Of a DNA stretch of 18,118 bases, positions 15,501 to 18,118 are shown in pieces (position 1 is the stretch's first letter; every line of letters begins with the position of its first letter). Source of the stretch: Sulfidibacterium sp964473895 (GTDB lineage Bacteria; Bacteroidota; Bacteroidia; Bacteroidales; F082); assembly GCA_964473895.1 (NCBI GenBank), contig CAYYRE010000048.1, positions 1-18,118 of the forward strand. The letters run 5' to 3'. The notes beneath the pieces are model-generated. The model was not told the origin of the DNA, did not search any database, and saw only the letters and a list, made by a program, of their open reading frames with translations. The position numbers and the translations under genes were made by a program.

Positions 15501-16785
15501 TCCCGCTGTCGGCATTACATTTTGTTTTCACCAGAAGCTGCTGCATCCTCAAAGTATGCGAGTGCGTATCATAGCCGGATTTTCCAGCCGTAATTTGCAG
15601 CGATTTTTTTTCATCGCCAATGGCCATTTTACTCAAAGAGGTTTGCAGACTGCTGAAGTGCACAGACTTTAACGGACTTCTTAAAACATTTTTGTCAGCC
15701 CAAATGTTACCTGCACTGAGGTTGACCCGGTGCAATGCTGCCAGGGTATCTCCTGTTTTCCCCAACCAAAACCAATGGACATGGCGGATATCCACCGTAT
15801 CGAGCGACAATAAGGCATACGAGGCAAAAAGACTTTTCAGCCACCGCAGGGAAGCGTTTTTTTTACGGGAAGACGAAGTTGCAGGCAGGACGATATTTCC
15901 ACCTACCACTTTCAATTCTCCCAAACGTAACATAGACTTCCGGCCTTTTGACGGTTTCCGGGTTTTCATTCCTTTGATGTTGGCCCATCGTATAAAAATA
16001 CGGGCCAGCGGCGGGCCCTGCGGTTTTTTACCCAGCAAATCAACATGCAGCCCCCTTAAAAACAGGGTTTTGTTCTTTGAAAAATAAAAGGCAGAGTCCA
16101 ATGAAATATCCATCTTCTCAGGAGCAGAATATCGATGAAAGTCACGTACCGCCAACTCCATATCCTGAAAAAAGAGCGGGTGCAACGTATCCCCCGCATA
16201 CCGGATCGTTCCCATATTTTTAATAGACAAGCTGTAATGGGCTCTGCCATATATTTTCGATCCTTTTTTTCCGTTTAAATGAATTTTGCCATACTGAATA
16301 TGGGTATGTTTCACAAGAAAGGCAAACCGCAGAGCGGCCACCTGATGGTTTTGCATCACTTCGATCAGTTTGGCCGGATCAAAGCCGGAAGACAAACCTT
16401 TCTTTACCGGTTGCGCACTACTGAGGATAAACTCCGGTTTTTCCAGCAAAAGGTCTTCAATAAGAAACTGCCGGTGCAGCACCACATCCAATAGTGAAAT
16501 ATTTGTCAGCACAAGACGATGGAAAAGGGTTTTTTTGAGCATGGTCCCTGCTGCTTTGTCAAAATAGACCTGTTGAAAACGGAGCACCGGCGCTTCCAGG
16601 GTAAGTGTTTTGGAAAAAACCCCCACCTCCACCGATTGAAAGCCAATCGCTATTTGTCCGTGTGAACGGGCAGCCACGGTCCGTTTCAGGGCTAACGCCA
16701 CCCATTGATTCCGGGTAACATAAAGCCCCGCCACCAGAAGTACCGGCAAAAGAATCACCAGCAAAAGTATGCGTTTCTTTTTCAT
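12565..16785 (-). CDS. Very large AsmA-like membrane-anchored envelope protein
   Basis: A 1406-residue protein with one N-terminal membrane anchor (about 5-24, after MKKKR) and a long periplasmic part rich in beta strands with alternating polar and hydrophobic residues. No catalytic motif is visible. The layout (N-terminal anchor, long beta-rich repeats, conserved C-terminal block ending in YLWKSNLSGILSTIG) suggests the AsmA/DUF748 type. Well-studied AsmA relatives (TamB, YhdP, YdbH) form long grooves carrying phospholipid between inner and outer membranes; that role is an inference here. The last ~35 residues are a Lys-rich low-complexity tail. It overlaps the upstream exported nuclease-family gene by 4 bases (ATGA), indicating coupled translation. 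About 120 bases separate its stop from aroB; this gap holds the aroB -7 box and no clear terminator. The family call rests on overall layout, so it is less sure than the coding call. Confidence 0.75.
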   Translation of the reverse strand: MKKKRILLLVILLPVLLVAGLYVTRNQWVALALKRTVAARSHGQIAIGFQSVEVGVFSKTLTLEAPVLRFQQVYFDKAAGTMLKKTLFHRLVLTNISLLDVVLHRQFLIEDLLLEKPEFILSSAQPVKKGLSSGFDPAKLIEVMQNHQVAALRFAFLVKHTHIQYGKIHLNGKKGSKIYGRAHYSLSIKNMGTIRYAGDTLHPLFFQDMELAVRDFHRYSAPEKMDISLDSAFYFSKNKTLFLRGLHVDLLGKKPQGPPLARIFIRWANIKGMKTRKPSKGRKSMLRLGELKVVGGNIVLPATSSSRKKNASLRWLKSLFASYALLSLDTVDIRHVHWFWLGKTGDTLAALHRVNLSAGNIWADKNVLRSPLKSVHFSSLQTSLSKMAIGDEKKSLQITAGKSGYDTHSHTLRMQQLLVKTKCNADSGMASVYAAKSVRIGNLYAGKLQQGKKQPLSIELEEPHFFLKTDSTCRKNSRIVLPALLKPLVAERLKIINGRFDILEPRRLAAGLGGVDFFADSLEGTSFKGPRAALRFDSLFFRARKSYFTSFENHQTLKTGALSWSGKVIKVSGLLSTRRDSVGYDSLGIGRLVLWKLQPNALLFHKRFTARAAYLYKARYVSFRKDTIQTADLLPEKHWNRFVPFPVKTRIGYLQIRQSSFSLAKRRPQGLLKVSSRLDLKLHRFQMGYDPSHLFSVPGKWEAVLRKTKVQQGPVTVNSEKIKLNSDSATLSAWHVRVDKDSGENVRYHVRIPSVAFHSVRFGALFRSDSLIFGKVTVQSPQAGLQWYRFVSDTLSKKINKWHFVFDSIQLTRAQLSLQVGDSNRQGLIRMTGLNLLYHPDMLRPGIFKKTQNNLLKRWDFSLEKMMYSNAKHHFNVVADRVALQALSNRLHIKKIIGTNFTPAMTLPGNNQNFVYFLVTDMSLNNLLLSNDSTSYLHIRHWVVPGAWVNIISNRETEGKRSLGFLKSNFFSDYTRFLGGIHVDSSLFKNVNVSYQYDGMNKLVNIVGLAIHIRDIQMGEPFLPDASDALFKTMYVNLNDRLIISGDSMYAFRMRDIRVNLPERKIRFDSITLTPRYHRDEFFRRAGYQTDRITLYGKSAEMDRFHPEDLINGHYIHFGKLQLNNLSVRFERDMHYPRREVLKPMPIDMLHAIPYKFRFDSVRLNNNMLSYFEYEVKSKNPGIFFIDHFNVLAQNVTNHLMPDDSNLVLKFKGSGKLMKQTGLDFTLVMPYFAPRQQWWFSAEAGKIDLTQFNPLTENVLGISVISGIGSLQVPMITGDTVSARGSVDFLYHKLKLRLYNRKKSQQSKSVISPFANFFMNSLVVKSNNPPFLGHVKKGVVYFRRVPEKSFINYLWKSNLSGILSTIGINNKQQREVKREDKKQTKITKKAASHSTPKHPEKQIKKK

Positions 16786-17822
16786 GGCGTCACCGTTTTC
16801 CGGATACGAATATCCACATACACAGGCAGGTGATCACTGAAACCGCCATGCCATGTAAAACCGGTATAGGTCCGGTTGGGCCTCCAACCCATATTGTTTT
16901 TATCATTTTCCAGCAAAAAAGGTGCATCAAAGATATGAAAGCTTTCGTCAATCACAAATAGCGGAGCATGGGGCGCCAACATATTTTTTGAACAAAGCAC
17001 ACGGTCGAAAATTTCCCATCCCGTTTTGCCGAAAATGGTACCGCGTGCACGGCCGTTATCAAAATGAGGGGAAAGTGCTCTCATTTGGCAGGAGTCCCTC
17101 TGTTGCAAAAGCAATTGAATCCCTTTATCCGAAAGGGTTTCGTTAAAATCACCCATGACCAGGATAAACGCATCCGGTACATGCCGGCAAACCGAATCAA
17201 TGACATGTTTCAATATTTTGGCAACCAATATCCGTTTGGAAACGGTTGCCATCAACCCACCGTACCGCGAGGGCCAGTGGTTGATAAATAAATGAAGGGT
17301 ATCGGCTCCGGCCAGCGCTTTTACATACAAAATATCACGGGTTTTGAGGGAAGTACCGGACGGACCGGTAACATGTATCGCCTTGGAATACAAAGGATAA
17401 AAACGGTTTCGGCGATAGATCAGGCCGACATCAATACCCCGGTGGTCCGGCGATTCGTAATGTATTATGCCGTAATTTTCTGTTTTTAAAGGAGTACTTT
17501 TTAACAGGTCTTCCAAAACAAACCGGTTTTCAATTTCGGCGAAAGCCATTACATCCACCCCATGCCATCCGCCCATGGCAGTGATTACTTTAAAAATATG
17601 TTGCCGTTTGGTACGATACCTTTGTACCGTCCAATGACGGGCACCGGAAGGGGTAAACTCATTGTATTGACAGGTGGTATCGGGATAAGGATCAAAATAA
17701 TTTTCGGCATTGTAGAAGCCCATGCGTAAAAAAGCAGGAGTATGGGAAACACCCTGTCCGGAAAGAAATGCCGGAAAACCTAAAATGACCAGGAAGCCAA
17801 CGCATGTCAGGATTTTTTTCAT
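16782..17822 (-). CDS. Exported endonuclease/exonuclease/phosphatase-family protein
   Basis: A 346-residue protein with a Sec-type signal peptide (MKK, hydrophobic stretch about 4-20, probable cleavage near SGQG at 21-24). The mature part has the order of motifs of the EEP fold: FYNAENYFD (36-44), AEIENR with E96, GIDVGLIYRR (129-138), NHWPSR with H182, MGDFNE with D225 and N227, and the C-terminal SDHLP with D330 and H331. These residues build the metal-dependent phosphodiesterase site shared by DNase I, exonuclease III and inositol phosphatases, so an active hydrolase is likely, but the substrate cannot be told. The YN.EN.FD form is common in secreted Bacteroidota members. Its stop overlaps the start of the AsmA-like gene by 4 bases. 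C7 precedes the hydrophobic stretch and does not form a lipobox, so a lipoprotein is unlikely. No convincing TAnnTTTG box is seen upstream. Confidence 0.9.
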   Translation of the reverse strand: MKKILTCVGFLVILGFPAFLSGQGVSHTPAFLRMGFYNAENYFDPYPDTTCQYNEFTPSGARHWTVQRYRTKRQHIFKVITAMGGWHGVDVMAFAEIENRFVLEDLLKSTPLKTENYGIIHYESPDHRGIDVGLIYRRNRFYPLYSKAIHVTGPSGTSLKTRDILYVKALAGADTLHLFINHWPSRYGGLMATVSKRILVAKILKHVIDSVCRHVPDAFILVMGDFNETLSDKGIQLLLQQRDSCQMRALSPHFDNGRARGTIFGKTGWEIFDRVLCSKNMLAPHAPLFVIDESFHIFDAPFLLENDKNNMGWRPNRTYTGFTWHGGFSDHLPVYVDIRIRKTVTP

Positions 17823-18066
17823 AGCCGGTTACCGCATACAAGTTTACGGATTTTTTTGAAATGAATGATACAAACCGCCCCAAATAGGCTAAATTTTATT
17901 TTGGCAGCAAGAAGCTCCCAAGGTCCCTTGTACCCTTTCGGAGAACCCTATGTACCTTTGGTAAAAAGCTAAGGACGGAAACAATTTCTGAGGAGATCGT
18001 CATAATTCAGGAAATCGCCTTACCTTAAAAGAAATCCCGACCAGCAAGGGAAAGAACCCAACTTAT
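17823..18066. other. Intergenic region upstream of the nuclease-family gene, with a short imperfect tandem repeat
   Basis: I see no convincing gene here. Two similar 16-17-base units lie 21 bases apart: 17925-17941 (CCCTTGTACCCTTTCGG) and 17946-17961 (CCCTATGTACCTTTGG). On the - strand they sit about 105-140 bases upstream of the ATG at 17822 and might be paired regulator sites, but chance is possible. An approximate CCAAGGT/ACCTTTGG inverted pair overlaps them. The right edge runs into the second copy of the palindromic element. Confidence 0.35.
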
Positions 18067-18118
18067 TATTGAAGTTGTTTAAAGTTTACAAAACGAAAAT
18101 TTGCTAAGAACCTGATCA
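18067..18118. repeat. Palindromic repeat element, copy 2 (left 52 bases, cut by window end)
   Basis: This stretch matches 8992-9043 at 50 of 52 positions, in the same orientation. It covers the outer inverted arm, the non-complementary 25-base segment and the first bases of the inner arm (TGATCA). The rest lies outside the window. Like copy 1, it is intergenic and on the upstream side of a leftward gene, here about 245 bases from the start of the nuclease-family gene. Confidence 0.8.

Noticed and set aside
8992..18118. Composite transposon bounded by the two repeat copies
   Set aside because: No transposase or integrase gene lies between the copies and the enclosed genes are mostly housekeeping; only recombination between repeats remains a reasonable idea.

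Overview
The window looks like chromosomal DNA from a member of the Bacteroidota. The evidence is several TAnnTTTG-type -7 promoter boxes, A-rich leaders instead of strong Shine-Dalgarno sites, an EPSP synthase with the NAGTVFRFL variant of the active-site loop, and a large AsmA-like envelope protein of a kind I associate with this phylum. Finer placement is not possible from the sequence alone. I see no rRNA, tRNA, CRISPR array, transposase or phage gene.

Left part (1-8324, all + strand): a signal-transduction cluster. It encodes a stand-alone receiver-domain protein (119-523), a divergent CheR-type methyltransferase (636-1541), a membrane hybrid kinase with 4-helix sensor-HAMP-GAF-coiled coil-HisKA-HATPase-REC-REC layout (1580-4600), and, 7 bases later, a soluble hybrid kinase with REC-PAS-GAF-PAS-GAF-PAS-HisKA-HATPase-REC layout (4608-8324). 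Together they carry five receiver domains and two kinase cores, but no HPt domain, no DNA-binding output and no CheA, CheB or MCP. The last three genes are tightly spaced and probably form one transcript. The phosphoryl group must leave this cluster for an effector encoded elsewhere.

Middle (8358-9346): a convergent FmdE-like protein gene (8358-8951, - strand) and then a 395-base gap. The gap is occupied mainly by a 194-base imperfect palindrome (about 8997-9190). A second copy of its left end, matching at 50 of 52 positions, runs off the window at 18067-18118.

Right part (9347-17822, all - strand): read from right to left, an exported endonuclease/exonuclease/phosphatase-family protein overlaps by 4 bases (ATGA) with a 1406-residue AsmA-like protein. 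After about 120 bases come aroB, aroA and a LutA-type Fe-S (CCG-domain) protein, spaced like an operon. aroB and aroA give two steps of the shikimate pathway. aroB has a -7 box only 4 bases before its ATG, which predicts a leaderless or almost leaderless mRNA.

The items most worth following are the dispersed palindromic element, and the possibility that the CheR-like methyltransferase acts on the Gln/Glu-heptad coiled coil of the kinase encoded next to it.
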